Source: Fratercula arctica
Lineage: Eukaryota; Chordata; Aves; Charadriiformes; Alcidae
NCBI GenBank assembly: GCA_947846985.1
Contig: CANTUZ010000004.1
Span: 4,454,927 to 4,518,926, forward strand
Length of the DNA stretch: 64,000 nucleotides
Direction of reading: 5' to 3'
Shown here: positions 63,276-64,000 of the stretch, piece by piece
Numbering within the stretch: the first letter of the stretch is position 1
Layout: each line of letters opens with the position of its first letter
Notes under the pieces: generated by a model
The model's input: the letters and a program-made list of their open reading frames with translations, nothing else
What the model was told of the DNA's origin: nothing
Database searches by the model: none
Made by a program: the position numbers and the translations under genes

Positions 63276-64000
63276 TAAACAATTGATAGTTCACTTGGTA
63301 AAACGATTTGTTTCCCTAATGAAAAAAAGAAAAGTGTGCATTGTCTATTTTGTGTGGAACTGAGGCTCCTCAACCTTCAGCAATTTTTCCTATTACAGCA
63401 TAAGTCTTCCTTCCAGACAGAAATGAGAACGAAAGTTTGCAGCCTATGTACCTTATAGCTGCTATTCTTAGCCTGCCCTATCAGCTTCTCTTTCACCTTT
63501 TTTTCTGACTGTTGTGGGTTTCTCGATATAGCAGAACCTTACTGTCAGATCTATAGGAATACTGTCTTTCATCTGAAAGGGTATTTTTCAACTTTCCCTT
63601 GACAAAGGGACGAATTATAAGCAATTACAAGGGGAAAAAAAAATAAAATCAGGTATCTCTAATGAAAGTAAATCCAAAATTCGCTATTCAACGGGAAAGG
63701 AAAGCTGGCAACAAATTATCATCAGATGGTCGAACTGTTGAATGTTTTTTGTTTTACAATGTCAGTAGAGATCAGGTCGTTAACACAGTGAAAAAGAGGA
63801 AAGATCTCCAAGACATGACCAAGTACAAGAGTACTTAGATAGTTCTGATTATTGCAAATCATCTGCCTAGCAGGTTGTTGGAAAGTATTGGTTAATATGC
63901 CTGATGAACATTGAAAAACCAGCTGATGAAACTTTTGAGCTGTGGGTAGTTGTCTTTCTGAAAATTGAATGGCACTTGAAATGGGTGAAAAGAGCAAATG

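Larger units (their letters stand above)
62048..64000. other. No gene seen (right edge)
   Basis: AT-rich sequence without a supported gene or mobile element. It contains an (AAAT)n tract at 62212 and a TTTAC-type tract at 63234. A feature crossing the right edge of the window cannot be judged. Confidence 0.5.

Noticed and set aside
1..64000. Bacterial-type systems, CRISPR arrays, tRNA or rRNA genes
   Set aside because: No regularly spaced repeats, no dense same-strand coding and no recognisable RNA gene. The CR1 content shows vertebrate nuclear DNA.

Overview
The window looks like nuclear DNA from a bird, or possibly another archosaur. It is AT-rich, has no compact operon-like coding, and is sparsely sprinkled with CR1 LINE 3' ends. 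The CR1 copies carry the diagnostic 8-bp terminal motif of the ATTCTATG/ATTCTGTG type, and three of them encode recognisable C-terminal CR1 reverse-transcriptase peptide. Low repeat density with CR1 as the only recognisable interspersed family fits an avian genome. The species cannot be fixed from this sequence. There are no ribosome-binding sites, operons, CRISPR arrays or tRNA/rRNA genes that I can support.

I recognise no complete protein-coding gene. Most of the 64 kb reads as intergenic or intronic DNA. Layout: 1-1.2 kb holds a 170-codon minus-strand open frame of unknown identity; 5.3-6.2 kb is a GC-richer block rich in open frames; 8.68-9.09 kb is the longest CR1 copy; 16.6-17.7 kb holds four exon-like blocks on the minus strand; 29.7-31.4 kb adds two more and a long TTTA microsatellite; 34.9-37.5 kb has one minus block, a 171-codon plus-strand frame and a chain of three plus-strand exon-like blocks that stay in frame; 45.06 kb is a short CR1 and 45.6-45.8 kb a well-bounded minus exon-like block; 50.7 kb is a plus-strand CR1; 57.6-59.7 kb is a cluster of three CR1-derived pieces, one of them old; 61.9-62.05 kb is a small GC-rich exon-like block.

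The most useful lead is that several minus-strand blocks (about 45.8, 31.3, 29.8, 17.7, 17.3, 17.2 and 16.7 kb) have acceptor and donor signals on the same strand. They could be exons of one or more spliced transcripts, more probably a long non-coding RNA or a fast-evolving gene than a known conserved protein. This is inference from splice signals and open frames by eye. Cryptic splice sites are common in 64 kb, so confidence is modest. No previously undescribed system stands out with strong support.
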